Shown here one piece after another: positions 32,817 to 43,346 of a DNA stretch of 64,000 nucleotides. A program made the translations under genes and the position numbers. How positions within the stretch are numbered: the stretch's first letter is position 1; every line of letters starts with the position of its first letter. Where the stretch lies: the NCBI GenBank assembly GCA_033064195.1, contig JARBJD010000221.1:1-64000 (forward strand). The letters are read 5' to 3'. The DNA comes from Blattamonas nauphoetae (taxonomy: Eukaryota; Preaxostyla; Oxymonadida). The notes under the pieces were generated by a model, which was not told the origin of the DNA, made no database searches, and saw nothing but the letters and a program-made list of their open reading frames with translations.

Positions 32817-34868
32817 TCACACCATGAAATGGAATGTGCCATTCAGCCCCCCATAGCAAGTTTTCTGCTGTCTCTTATCCAAAAAGAGAGTGAGCAGCCC
32901 TTCCGATGCATTGAACTCAAGAGTGACAGTGGAGCCATAGGTTGCTGGGGCATTCGACATGTTCACCGAAGATGAAGCATGAAGACCATCCGGGCTGAAG
33001 AAAGTAAACTACAAACAATTGGTGGACAAACAGCGTGACGAGGAATCCCCATTCGTTTTTACTCATTCCAACAGCAGCTCCGAGTTCATTCAATCCTTCA
33101 GTTCTCACAACTCCCGCGTGAAGTATCCCTTTGTTTGTTCCAAGCTTGAATGACATTCTGGCGATTCCTGTCTTCATTTCCGACCCAATAATCAGATTAA
33201 CATATCCGTCTTCAGAAATCTTCATAATTGTCGCCAAAGAATCATTTGGTCCAGAAGTAACTTTCACACTGCGAGGGATTGACACCCAAAGAGCCCCCTT
33301 TTCTGGGCGGGTGCCTAAAATGGTGATAGGATGAGATTCGAAGCGAGACCCACCAAGGGCAAGTAAAATCTTGGCGAGGTCGTGTTGCTTCGCTTCCAGT
33401 TGAGTTCTGACGGTGGTGATTTCGGCTTGTGCAGCCGCAGCACGCTTCTTCTCTTCTTCCTCCTTCTGGGCAAGTTCCGTAGAGATCAAAGCAATTTCCT
33501 GTTCTAAAACGATTTTACGGGCTTCATTTTCCTTCTGTAGTCTTGCTTTTTCTTGTTCTTCCCCATATTTTGTCATTCCTTCCAGCTGTCTCATTTTTGC
33601 TTCTAACTTCGTTTTCTTTGTTTCAATCTCGCTTGTAAGATCAACCAAGTGTGCATGTTCTTTCTGAGCATGTTCTTCACAGAATGTCCGAAGTCCACCC
33701 TGAATCTGGCCTGGAACAGTTGGGAGTCCCTTGCCCCTCTTCTGCACTTCACTTTCCGATATCCGAAGTGCTTGTTCAGCTGTCAATCGCTGGTCGGGAT
33801 TTTTCGTCAAAAGTTGTCCGATCAGATTCCGCCATTCTTCAGAGAATTCTGATGGGTTGAGAGGCGCTGGCTCGCCTTGAAGAACAGCAACAAGATAAGC
33901 AGGGAGAGTTGATGCATTGAATGGAAGAGTCCCAAGGGAGAGCTCAGCAAGGACTACTCCACAGGACCACACATCGCTCGCCGGCGAGGCTGGTTGAGAT
34001 GAGAGCTGTTCTGGGGAGAGATATGGGCTTGGAAATAGAAGAAAGAAACGTGAAGGAAGGAAAAGAAAAGTGATAAAGAAAGATATTTGTGATTATATAA
34101 TTGAGAAACGAGTTGAAAGATTATTAAGTTGAACTAACAACATACTAGGTTCCTGTTTGAGTATGACTTGCTGTTAGCAACTGAGTCATCATTTTGCTTG
34201 ATCCTAAATCAGCTGAAAATTATAATATCATGTACGATGAGTGATTGTTGAAAGAAAAGACGTGAATAACATGGTCATGAAAGAACAAAAATATAAATTA
34301 GAACTTCGTAAAAAATGCAAACCGAGTTTCAAGACTCCTTTTCGTGTCAGAAGAATGTTGTCTGGTTTGATATCTCGATGAAGAATCGACTGAGAGTGCA
34401 TCGTTGTAACTGCACGAAAGAGACCAATGCTCAAATCCCACAAATCCTAAGAGAGGAAGAAAAGAGTCATAAATGCAGATATTGAACAATAGAATCCTGT
34501 ATATGACAAAATGAAGGAGTACAGAAGCGATGAAGAGAAAAGCGACAGTTCGAGTCATCAAAACCATACATCTTCGGAAACTCTGCCCCCTTTCTCAACC
34601 AGATCATCCAGAAAGTTTCGGAGTGATCCACCTTCACAAAATTCTTGCACAATCCAATGAACGCGAGTGTCACCAAAGTCCCCCAAGAATTCAACGAGAT
34701 TATCCCCTTTAAGTTGGACCATTGAGGCGATTTCATTTCGAACATAATCTTCTGCAAGAGATCCGTCCAGTTTAATCTTTTTCAGGACAACCAACTTGTT
34801 CGATTGGGTGTTGATTGCCAAGTAGGTTTTCCCGAATGTTCCTTGGCCAAGCTGTCGAAGCCGAGTAT
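32817..34868 (-). CDS. NEK-like Ser/Thr protein kinase with coiled coil and beta-sandwich tail
   Basis: Exons on the minus strand are about 34570-34868, 34323-34446, 34146-34212, 33032-34027 and 32817-32994; introns are 123, 110, 118 and 37 nt and all phases agree. Motifs in order: LGQGTFGKTYLA (glycine loop), LVVLKKI (Lys), LHRDIKPDNILL (catalytic loop intact), LADLGSS (DLG, common in NEKs), YLSPEQL (APE equivalent), SDVWSCGVVLAEL. A charged coiled coil follows (about 33400-33680), then a C-terminal domain with FNASEGLLTLFLDKRQQ resembling SPRY-type folds. It is the only kinase here with the full catalytic set. The N-terminus is unresolved: either an upstream exon near 35160-35230 or an ATG near 34908. 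Confidence 0.82.
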
Positions 34869-35501
34869 CTGCAAGATGAAATATGAGAACAAGGAAGCAG
34901 ACAATCATTTGGGATGGTTGTTGACATGGTTGAGTTTCTCGGGCCCACAACAGATTTGTTCGGTCTTTTCGCAACAAAGTCGCGAGAAAATGAAAGCTCC
35001 TGATGTGGATGAAATGAAAATTTTCGAAATAAGGATTCAATGTCGTGAAGAGCATATGAACGAATGAGCCATTCGTTTAAATCAATGTCAAAGAAAAAAA
35101 TCTTAGACAAACTCATTGGACCCCAAATAAATGATACTCACTCCCAAAACGCCAAGATTATCCTCCGAAATTTCAGGAAGATTGTTCTGACCAGGAGATT
35201 CCTGTTCGGCCCTGCATGGAGAAAAGAAAGATGGGACTGAAAGTTGTGGAAAACTGTGAAGAGTGATCTGAGGGACAACGATGCTATAACAAATGTGTCC
35301 AGATGAAGAATGCGCGCAGCAAGAAAAAATGAGAATAAAAAGATAGAGAAAAAGAACGAAAGTTGAGAATGAGGACAAATGTGACGTGAAAACGAAGATC
35401 GGAAATGATAGAGAAAAGACGAAATCAGAAGAAATGAAGAACGTCAAAATCAAAAATGGAAGATGGAGTCAGATGGAAAATTTTCACCATTCCTGTGCTG
35501 A
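34869..35501 (-). other. Upstream region of the NEK-like kinase, possible first exon
   Basis: A pyrimidine-rich CAG near 35217 precedes an acidic open stretch (ESPGQNNLPEISEDNLGVLG) followed by GTGAGT, which looks like an internal exon. I could not join it in phase to the glycine-loop exon. The rest is intergenic between this gene and the stop of the giant receptor at 35502. Confidence 0.3.
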
Positions 35502-38500
35502 CTATGTTCGATTCGAGTCAAACTGCTTCTTCGGCTGAGTGTCTTCCTTGATTTGTGAGAGTGAGGTGATGACAGAAGTGACAGTTGGTCTGTTATCTGG
35601 ATCGATGGTAAGACACTGCTCAATAAGTGTTTTCATTTCCTCCGAAACGCCATCCATATTGGGGAGCATTCCTGAACACAGCGACCGATTCGCATTCACT
35701 GCATCCTGCTCCCCGAACGGTATTGTTCCTGTCTCGATTTCGTACAAGATAAGGCCAAGCCTAAAAACTGCCGCCTTGTTCACATCAAACCCCTTCTGGT
35801 CCGCTCCTGCCAGCTTCTGTTCAGGTGTTTGCCATCGAAGATCCGCTTTTTCTTCTTTCTTCTGGTCATCAGGGGGCACCTGTTGGTTTGTGAGTTCAGT
35901 CTCTGATTCTGCAAGTCGGAGAGTAATTCTTCCCTTTTGATCGTAGATGAACCAGTGTGATGTGAGTGACGGAAGAATCTCGGTCAATTGTCCAAGTCCA
36001 ATGAGTTGTTTCACGCCCATCGCGACCTTCATTCTCGTTCCGATTCGGTCGATGAGCTGCTTCTCGACGTGGAGTCGATTGTAGAGCGTGTTTGTTTTGT
36101 TCACAACTTCCACGTTGAACCTCCCTTCACAGAGAATCGCTTCTGTCCGATATTGGATCGGGATGACTTGAGTTTCTTCATCATCTGGAAGATTGAACGT
36201 GTCCTTTCCAAACTCTCCCATATCGTGTTCTGTCTGTTGGTCATCTCGAGCAGTGATCATCGATGATCCCAACACTGTTCCTTGTCCCTGCTCCACTTCA
36301 AGTTTCTCTACGACCATCTCTTCTCCCACATCATTCAGTTCGGTTTTTGTCAAATTCTTTCTGTTTCTTCGTCGGACGCAGACGACGATGATGATAACAG
36401 CTGCGAGGAACGCGCTGAGAAGACAAACGACGAGCGGAATCCACCACTTCATATTTTCGCGGACAGCTTCTGCAAGGCGATCTGAAGAGGAGAGTTGGAA
36501 GACGAACACGGTGTCTGTTCTGTGTTCGGCTCCATACATCAGTCGAGCATTCCATTGAACTTTCTCGTTGAGTTCAGAGAGATCGGATTTGTTGATTGTG
36601 AGAGTGATTATTTTGTCAGTGAATGATGCAGTTGTTTCAAGCGTCAAGTTGATTCGCTCTGATTGGATTGTTTCCTTCCCTTTCTGCTCTTCAAACACTT
36701 CCAAGACCAGTCCACATGGGAACAGTGTTTCTCCAACAATCTTCAGCTCGAACGTCCGTCCCTTCTTGTCGTACACGCTGCTCGACTCATTTTTCGACAA
36801 TGTTGGGACGAAGAGAGGAGCTGCTTGATTCGCGTCATCGCCGTGCAATCTGCACTGGTTCGAGAAGATCCACGCTGAAGGATGCTCGCTTGACCCATCT
36901 CCACTCGTCCGTCCTCCGACTGTGATGTCTCCTTCTTCCAAGCAGTGGATATTCCTCCTGGACGAAGGAAACAACGAATGACGAGGAGAGTTTCCGAGGA
37001 AGATGGATGATGTGATTGAGAGAGTTCCGTTGATCATGTTGATCGCCCCTTGCGGCAGATAATTCAGAATCGAATTTGTAATTGTTGTCTCACAGTTCAC
37101 AAGTTGAATAATTCCCGTTGTCCATTCACACAACTCATCGATGTCGGCATCATCGTTGTTTGAGAGTGTGCTGTCCTCCCCAACGTACGAAACATCGACA
37201 ATTTCGATTTCAGCTCCATCACCAGACAGATAAACGAACGACAGTGCTGCTGGATTGATTTGAAGTCTAACTTTGTTGAGCACAAAAACTCCGTTCGAGA
37301 CAACCACCATCGCTCCATGGCTGGCGATTGATGCGTCAGCAGGAATTGTGATAACTGGGTGTGTGAGGTCTGATGTCGAAATCTGTACACTCTTCTCATT
37401 CTCGATCAGAAGTGAGGTGTTCTGGAGGGCTGAATGAACAATCGAGAGAGTCGTTTGTTTTGGGGTCAGGATGGCGATGACAGTCCAAGCGACATCGATT
37501 GATGCGCACGGTCTCTCAACATCACCACAAGGCAGATCAATCGATCCTTTGTTCTTGTCAACGAATAGAGTGACTTCCGTTGGTTTTGATGGAGTTGTGA
37601 ATGGTTCAGGTGGTGGAGTGATTGAGTCAAAAGGTTCACTTGATTTGGTGATTGATGTGATTGTGTACGATGTGCCATGGAGCAATGCGTTCGGTCCGAC
37701 CAATGGAATCGTTGCAGATGTCACATTCGTCGCATGATTGAAGAAAACTGTGAGAGTGGCTTGTGGTGTCAAAGTGATTGTGTATTGTGCATTCCGATCC
37801 AAAGAAGTTCCAAGTAAGCTGAGTTGGAAGGAGATCCGAGAATAGCCCGGCTTGACTTCTGCTCCTGTGACGGATGATATGGATGGAACCAAGAATGACA
37901 GATCTGGATAGATCAAGAACTTCGATTGCCCATTCTGAGAAATGGAGTCAAGTGTGTATATTCCTCCAAACTTGAGTGTTCCTGTTGTTTCATCTTCAGT
38001 TGCTCCAATCCCAAAAGCGACCGTGAAGGACGTTGTGCCGGAGACAGTGTCAGCTGTTTGTGTGAATGACATGTCCCCTCTCTTGACAGTGACGTTATGT
38101 TGTCCATTTTCTGTCACAGTGCCAGTGAGAGTGATGGTTGCAGTTGTGTTATCAACGCTGATATGGGCCAGATTGGTTATAGTGGAGATTCTGGCTATGC
38201 TTGATGGAGTGGTGAAGGAGAGTGGGCCAAAGATCGTCACATCCACCAAAGGAGCATCTTTATTGACAAGTGAGACAATTGAGTAGCTTGCGTCTGAAAC
38301 GAGTTCGATCTTAGCTTCGTCAAGTGAGTACACAACAGCCGAGGCCGATCCTGTTCCATCCTGCTTGAATGACGCAGCGATTTCTTTCTGTGAATTTCCA
38401 GTTTTGACTGCGAGGGTGTAGTCTCCTTCGGGAATCATCGCTCCAATCAGAGGAATGGTGACAACGTCTTTGAGTGTCCCTGTGAGTGATGGTGTTCCAA

Positions 38501-41500
38501 CACTCGTCAAGCGAGGGGGATTCGGAACTTCAACTGCCACTCCTGTGTTGACGACAAAGGCATCAGTTCCATTGTCAACACTCCGAACTGTATATGTCCC
38601 CTCAAAGGCCAACTGTCCGTTTTGTGGATCGTCAGTGACGGCGACATGGAAGTTCACGGTCACTGATGTCTCCCCAACGTACGAGATGGCTTCTGGAGAT
38701 ACAACTGTTGTTCCCTCTCCATTCTGCACACGTACTTTCAGTGCCTTGTTTTCGAAGGCTTTTCCCGAGAAGGTGAGCTTCATTTGGTCGGCTGCTGTCA
38801 GTGTCGGTGTGACTGAGATAACACGAGGCGGTTGTTGTGGAGTGGTGAAGGAGAGTGGGCCAAAGATCGTCACATCCACCAAAGGAGCATCTTTATTGAC
38901 AAGTGAGACAATTGAGTAGCTTGCGTCTGAAACGAGTTCGATCTTAGCTTCGTCAAGAGAGTACACAACAGCCGAGGCCGATCCTGTCTCATCCTGCTTG
39001 AATGACGCGGCGATTTCTTTCTGTGAATTTCCAGTTTTGACGGCGAGGGTGTAGTCTCCTTCGGGAATCATCGCTCCAATCAGAGGAATGGTGACAGAGT
39101 CTTTGAGTGTCCCTGTGAGTGATGGTGTTCCAACACTCGTCAAGCGAGGGGGATTCGGAACTTCAACTGCCACTCCTGTGTTCACAACAAAGAATGCTGT
39201 ATCGTCTTTCACATCCTTAACGGCGTATGTCACTCCAAAGGCCAACGTCCCTGTGATTGGATTCGCACTCTGAGAAACTTTGAATGTCACAGTCGCGACT
39301 CCATTCTCATACGAAATGAGAGTTGGTGATGTGATCTCTTCTTCATTCCCCTCCTGAACTGTCATTTTCAGCGCCTTGTTGTCGAATTCCGTTCCTGTGA
39401 GGGTAACGGTCACTTCATCTTTCTTTGTCAGTTGTGTCGAGACAGAAATAACTCGAGGCGGTTGTTGTGGAGTGGTGAAGGAGAGTGGGCCAAAGATCGT
39501 CACATCCACCAAAGGAGCATCTTTATTGACAAGTGAGACAATTGAGTAGCTTGCGTCTGAAACGAGTTCGATCTTAGCTTCGTCAAGAGAGTACACAACA
39601 GCCGAGGCCGATCCTGTCTCATCCTGCTTGAATGACGCGGCGATTTCTTTCTGTGAATTTCCAGTTTTGACGGCGAGGGTGTAGTCTCCTTCGGGAATCA
39701 TCGCTCCAATCAGAGGAATGGTGACAGAGTCTTTGAGTGTCCCTGTGAGTGATGGTGTTCCAACACTCGTCAAGCGAGGGGGATTCGGAACTTCAACTGC
39801 CACTCCTGTGTTCACAACAAAGAATGCTGTATCGTCTTTCACATCCTTAACGGCGTATGTCACTCCAAAGGCCAACGTCCCTGTGATTGGATTCGCACTC
39901 TGAGAAACTTTGAATGTCACAGTCGCGACTCCATTCTCATACGAAATGAGAGTTGGTGATGTGATCTCTTCTTCATTCCCCTCCTGAACTGTCATTTTCA
40001 GCGCCTTGTTGTCGAATTCCGTTCCTGTGAGGGTAACGGTCACTTCATCTTTCTTTGTCAGTTGTGTCGAGACAGAAATAACTCGAGGCGGTTGTTGTGG
40101 AGTGGTGAAGGAGAGTGGGCCAAAGATCGTCACATCCACCAAAGGAGCATCTTTATTGACAAGTGAGACAATTGAGTAGCTTGCGTCTGAAACGAGTTCG
40201 ATCTTAGCTTCGTCAAGAGAGTACACAACAGCCGAGGCCGATCCTGTCTCATCCTGCTTGAATGACGCGGCGATTTCTTTCTGTGAATTTCCAGTTTTGA
40301 CGGCGAGGGTGTAGTCTCCTTCGGGAATCATCGCTCCAATCAGAGGAATGGTGACAGAGTCTTTGAGTGTCCCTGTGAGTGATGGTGTTCCAACACTCGT
40401 CAAGCGAGGGGGATTCGGAACTTCAACTGCCACTCCTGTGTTCACAACAAAGAATGCTGTATCGTCTTTCACATCCTTAACGGCGTATGTCACTCCAAAG
40501 GCCAACGTCCCTGTGATTGGATTCGCACTCTGAGAAACTTTGAATGTCACAGTCGCGACTCCATTCTCATACGAAATGAGAGTTGGTGATGTGATCTCTT
40601 CTTCATTCCCCTCCTGAACTGTCATTTTCAGCGCCTTGTTGTCGAATTCCGTTCCTGTGAGGGTAACGGTCACTTCATCTTTCTTTGTCAGTTGTGTCGA
40701 GACAGAAATAACTCGAGGCGGTTGTTGTGGAGTGGTGAAGGAGAGTGGGCCGAGAATGGTAAGTGGGATGTTACTTCCATATTGGTAAAAATTCTCGATA
40801 ATGTACTGTGTGTTTGGTTTCAACACAGTCTGTGTGCTATCTTTGTCATAGAGAGCGACCGAGGCTGTTCCAGAATCCGCTTGTTCGAACTTCGTTGTGA
40901 TGTTGATTGGTTCGTCAATTCCAGCCCTGACAGTGATCGTGTATTGGCCAGCAGGGATGAATGTCCCTGAGAGGGTGATCGTGAGCATCTCAACTCTCTG
41001 ATGGTCATACGAGGTTGCGATCGACTTGAGGGTGGGTTTTGGCTCGGACGGGGTGGTGAAGGAGATTGCTGGAGGGTCCATAACAAGCAAGGTTTGTCCG
41101 TTTTTGAGAAGAGCAGACTTCACCATGTAGGTTGTGTCCCATTTATAACGTGAATTCTCACCACCGATATCAACAGCTGTTTCAAATGAGAGTATGTTGA
41201 GCGATCCCTCCTCTGAAATTCCAAACGAGACTTCCTCCTCAAATTGGTCTCCAATTGAAATAGTCAGTATGTATGTCGTCGGTTTGTTAATATTTCTTCC
41301 CTTTATCCGAAGATACCCTTGTTGTTCTTCCGAATCATAACGGAAAATAGCCTGGACGATTCGAGCCTGATTTGGAGTTGTGAACGACACGGTTGGTTGG
41401 AACATCACCTGACCAGAAGAGCAAGAGGCAGCGACTAGTTTGTACGTCGAGCCTTGTTGCAGAAGTTCCCACTCACCAAACGCTACGGATTGTGTGAACT

Positions 41501-43346
41501 GTGAATTGGCGTTCGGGCGTCCAAGCATCAGGAGACGTTGCATCGGCGGCGGAGAGTCTTCGTTTGGAGGCTCGTAATAACCTGTATTGTCAACCAAACA
41601 GAACAGATTCATGACACTGGGAAGAGACAGTGAAGTTCGAATAGTGTTTGACATCACGATTTCAAGTGAGGTCATCATTGCTTGCTGCGGAGTGGCTCTT
41701 AACATGCCGAGGCCATCCTCCTCCACATCCGAATTGGATACAACAACCGTATTTGCGAAAGTGGTTGTTGTTGATTCGATAATTAGGTTCGAAAATGATC
41801 CAATTCCCCCAGATTCTCGGAAATAGATATCCTGTGCTTTTGCAGCACTATTTTCTGTGAAAATGAGATAATTCATGAAGATCCATGGGCTTGTGTCGAC
41901 GAAGAACGCGCCACCAGTCCCTACCTCGTTGATCGCTGTGCACGTTGAAAACGTTGAATTGTGGAAAGTAAAGTAATTTTGTAGGTTTCGAGCGAAAATT
42001 GCCCCTCCAGACACAGTAGCACTGGATTCAAAAAAGAAATTGCGGGTAAAAGAGACAGTCGACACAGAATCGAGAAAAAGGGTTCCAGCTGACCCTTTTG
42101 AGGAGCAGAGTCGGAAGGACGAGTCTTGGCATGTGAATTGGAGGCCTGTTTTGTCTTCGCTGGTCATCGAGATCGCTCCTCCAACAGAAGACGATCCGGT
42201 TGTGCAACAGGACCTGAAATGAGTGTTGGCAACACATAAGTGGATCGGGGTTGAGATCGAGACAGCTGAACCATCGCTCTCCGAAGAAATGTCCGAGAAG
42301 GTGCATGCCTGGAATGTGCAGGTGGCCTGGTCTGTTCCGGTCACATCAGCTGGCATTTCAAACGGATGTGACATGGAATAGTGTTGGAGTTGCATGGAAG
42401 GGAATTCGTCGGATGGTTGAACGCCTAACTGATTGCATTGCGAGAAAGACGAGTTTGTGCATAATAAGCTGCCTCCCTGGTTGATATTGTTGCATGCTGT
42501 TCCTGATAAGTGGTTGGTGCTGTGTGAGATTCTGGAATTTAGAATTGTCTGCGTCACAGACGACGGGAAGCGCGATTGACGGTGTAACGATGATGTGACG
42601 TTTTGAAGATGACATCGCGAAAGTTGGGTCCGAATATCTCCGAAATAGGAATTAATTGGAGTAGCATTGGGCTGAAAGACGAACAGAGGTCCCGAACCCA
42701 TGACGAGGTGAGCGTCCTTCATGTGAAAGTCGGTATTGCGAATGAAAATAGAGTCCAGCTGTGAATTTGAACAAGTTGGCTCGGAATCGAGGCATTTAGG
42801 TGCTGAAAGAGGATCAACACGCGAGTCAATGGATACAAGTGGTTGTGTCATTTGGAGATCGGATGACACGTGTGTGCAGTCAGAAAACGATATCGCAATC
42901 CGTTGTCCAAGTTCCCCGACGGTCAATAAAAATGGTGTTGATGCACTGTTGGAAGTGATTGGGCATGTGGACAGCGAGATCGCTGACGATGTGACGGTAC
43001 CGATTCGAGTGTTTCCCTGGCTGCAGTCAAAGCGGACGGATCGAAAAGCGATGGTCGAGTTACGGAAGACAAAGAGTGCTTTGGAGGACAATTCTTCGGT
43101 ATTCACCGACGGCGATGGATGGACGATTGTTGTCGAAAAACCGATGAATGTTGCAGTTGTAGATTCGAACAGGGAGCTCGATGAGACGAGAAAACTATTT
43201 GGAAGTCGAAAAGTTGGAGAACTGGTCTTGAGCTTGTTTTGCTCGTCAGACCCGTGGAGGTGAATCCAAGAGGAGAAGGACGATGTTTGGGTTTCGGAAA
43301 AATGAGATAGAATCGATCTGAGGAACAAAACATGGAAGAAGAGCAT
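35502..43346 (-). CDS. Giant single-pass receptor pseudokinase (2,614 aa)
   Basis: One ORF starts MLFFHVLFLRSILSHFSE, a signal peptide. Residues about 50-550 are beta-helix-like (for example AGTLFLDSVSTVSFTRNFFF). About 550-1920 is an array of roughly 105-residue Ig/E-set-like domains, including three identical 210-residue pairs. About 1922-2150 is the second beta-helix-like block with CGDVERPCASIDVAW. The membrane span is near 2302-2325 (WWIPLVVCLLSAFLAAVIII). The kinase fold spans about 2405-2605, with NKAAVFRLGLILYEIETGTI and DPDNRPTVTS, but the catalytic loop reads LPSLTSHWFIY and there is no DFG. The domain order equals that of 21167-30841, although sequence similarity is moderate. It is probably a surface receptor acting through protein-protein contacts. 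Confidence 0.92.
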   Translation of the reverse strand: MLFFHVLFLRSILSHFSETQTSSFSSWIHLHGSDEQNKLKTSSPTFRLPNSFLVSSSSLFESTTATFIGFSTTIVHPSPSVNTEELSSKALFVFRNSTIAFRSVRFDCSQGNTRIGTVTSSAISLSTCPITSNSASTPFLLTVGELGQRIAISFSDCTHVSSDLQMTQPLVSIDSRVDPLSAPKCLDSEPTCSNSQLDSIFIRNTDFHMKDAHLVMGSGPLFVFQPNATPINSYFGDIRTQLSRCHLQNVTSSLHRQSRFPSSVTQTILNSRISHSTNHLSGTACNNINQGGSLLCTNSSFSQCNQLGVQPSDEFPSMQLQHYSMSHPFEMPADVTGTDQATCTFQACTFSDISSESDGSAVSISTPIHLCVANTHFRSCCTTGSSSVGGAISMTSEDKTGLQFTCQDSSFRLCSSKGSAGTLFLDSVSTVSFTRNFFFESSATVSGGAIFARNLQNYFTFHNSTFSTCTAINEVGTGGAFFVDTSPWIFMNYLIFTENSAAKAQDIYFRESGGIGSFSNLIIESTTTTFANTVVVSNSDVEEDGLGMLRATPQQAMMTSLEIVMSNTIRTSLSLPSVMNLFCLVDNTGYYEPPNEDSPPPMQRLLMLGRPNANSQFTQSVAFGEWELLQQGSTYKLVAASCSSGQVMFQPTVSFTTPNQARIVQAIFRYDSEEQQGYLRIKGRNINKPTTYILTISIGDQFEEEVSFGISEEGSLNILSFETAVDIGGENSRYKWDTTYMVKSALLKNGQTLLVMDPPAISFTTPSEPKPTLKSIATSYDHQRVEMLTITLSGTFIPAGQYTITVRAGIDEPINITTKFEQADSGTASVALYDKDSTQTVLKPNTQYIIENFYQYGSNIPLTILGPLSFTTPQQPPRVISVSTQLTKKDEVTVTLTGTEFDNKALKMTVQEGNEEEITSPTLISYENGVATVTFKVSQSANPITGTLAFGVTYAVKDVKDDTAFFVVNTGVAVEVPNPPRLTSVGTPSLTGTLKDSVTIPLIGAMIPEGDYTLAVKTGNSQKEIAASFKQDETGSASAVVYSLDEAKIELVSDASYSIVSLVNKDAPLVDVTIFGPLSFTTPQQPPRVISVSTQLTKKDEVTVTLTGTEFDNKALKMTVQEGNEEEITSPTLISYENGVATVTFKVSQSANPITGTLAFGVTYAVKDVKDDTAFFVVNTGVAVEVPNPPRLTSVGTPSLTGTLKDSVTIPLIGAMIPEGDYTLAVKTGNSQKEIAASFKQDETGSASAVVYSLDEAKIELVSDASYSIVSLVNKDAPLVDVTIFGPLSFTTPQQPPRVISVSTQLTKKDEVTVTLTGTEFDNKALKMTVQEGNEEEITSPTLISYENGVATVTFKVSQSANPITGTLAFGVTYAVKDVKDDTAFFVVNTGVAVEVPNPPRLTSVGTPSLTGTLKDSVTIPLIGAMIPEGDYTLAVKTGNSQKEIAASFKQDETGSASAVVYSLDEAKIELVSDASYSIVSLVNKDAPLVDVTIFGPLSFTTPQQPPRVISVTPTLTAADQMKLTFSGKAFENKALKVRVQNGEGTTVVSPEAISYVGETSVTVNFHVAVTDDPQNGQLAFEGTYTVRSVDNGTDAFVVNTGVAVEVPNPPRLTSVGTPSLTGTLKDVVTIPLIGAMIPEGDYTLAVKTGNSQKEIAASFKQDGTGSASAVVYSLDEAKIELVSDASYSIVSLVNKDAPLVDVTIFGPLSFTTPSSIARISTITNLAHISVDNTTATITLTGTVTENGQHNVTVKRGDMSFTQTADTVSGTTSFTVAFGIGATEDETTGTLKFGGIYTLDSISQNGQSKFLIYPDLSFLVPSISSVTGAEVKPGYSRISFQLSLLGTSLDRNAQYTITLTPQATLTVFFNHATNVTSATIPLVGPNALLHGTSYTITSITKSSEPFDSITPPPEPFTTPSKPTEVTLFVDKNKGSIDLPCGDVERPCASIDVAWTVIAILTPKQTTLSIVHSALQNTSLLIENEKSVQISTSDLTHPVITIPADASIASHGAMVVVSNGVFVLNKVRLQINPAALSFVYLSGDGAEIEIVDVSYVGEDSTLSNNDDADIDELCEWTTGIIQLVNCETTITNSILNYLPQGAINMINGTLSITSSIFLGNSPRHSLFPSSRRNIHCLEEGDITVGGRTSGDGSSEHPSAWIFSNQCRLHGDDANQAAPLFVPTLSKNESSSVYDKKGRTFELKIVGETLFPCGLVLEVFEEQKGKETIQSERINLTLETTASFTDKIITLTINKSDLSELNEKVQWNARLMYGAEHRTDTVFVFQLSSSDRLAEAVRENMKWWIPLVVCLLSAFLAAVIIIVVCVRRRNRKNLTKTELNDVGEEMVVEKLEVEQGQGTVLGSSMITARDDQQTEHDMGEFGKDTFNLPDDEETQVIPIQYRTEAILCEGRFNVEVVNKTNTLYNRLHVEKQLIDRIGTRMKVAMGVKQLIGLGQLTEILPSLTSHWFIYDQKGRITLRLAESETELTNQQVPPDDQKKEEKADLRWQTPEQKLAGADQKGFDVNKAAVFRLGLILYEIETGTIPFGEQDAVNANRSLCSGMLPNMDGVSEEMKTLIEQCLTIDPDNRPTVTSVITSLSQIKEDTQPKKQFDSNRT
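38831..40720 (-). repeat. Three identical 630-bp tandem repeats in the receptor gene
   Basis: Units 38831-39460, 39461-40090 and 40091-40720 read as identical base for base, each 630 bp (210 codons, two Ig-like domains). A fourth unit at about 38201-38830 matches closely in its first half and diverges in its second. After 40720 similarity continues for about 30 bp and then stops. Perfect identity, including silent positions, implies very recent expansion or strong homogenisation. Such a region is also prone to assembly miscount. Confidence 0.93.

Noticed and set aside
32558-32859. ORFs on both strands between the pseudokinase and the NEK-like kinase
   Set aside because: They overlap the true last exon of the NEK-like kinase or lie in the short convergent gap, without recognisable protein features.
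33006-33972. Reading 33972 (MWSCGVVL) as a gene start
   Set aside because: The Met lies inside the conserved DVWSCG kinase motif; upstream exons supply the rest of the kinase.
38831-40720. Regularly spaced repeats suggestive of a CRISPR array
   Set aside because: Units are 630 bp, contiguous, without spacers, and in frame inside a long coding sequence.
35539-43263. Plus-strand ORFs opposite the second receptor, including three identical 61-residue ones spaced by 630 bp
   Set aside because: These are shadows of the 630-bp coding repeats, with no independent start context.
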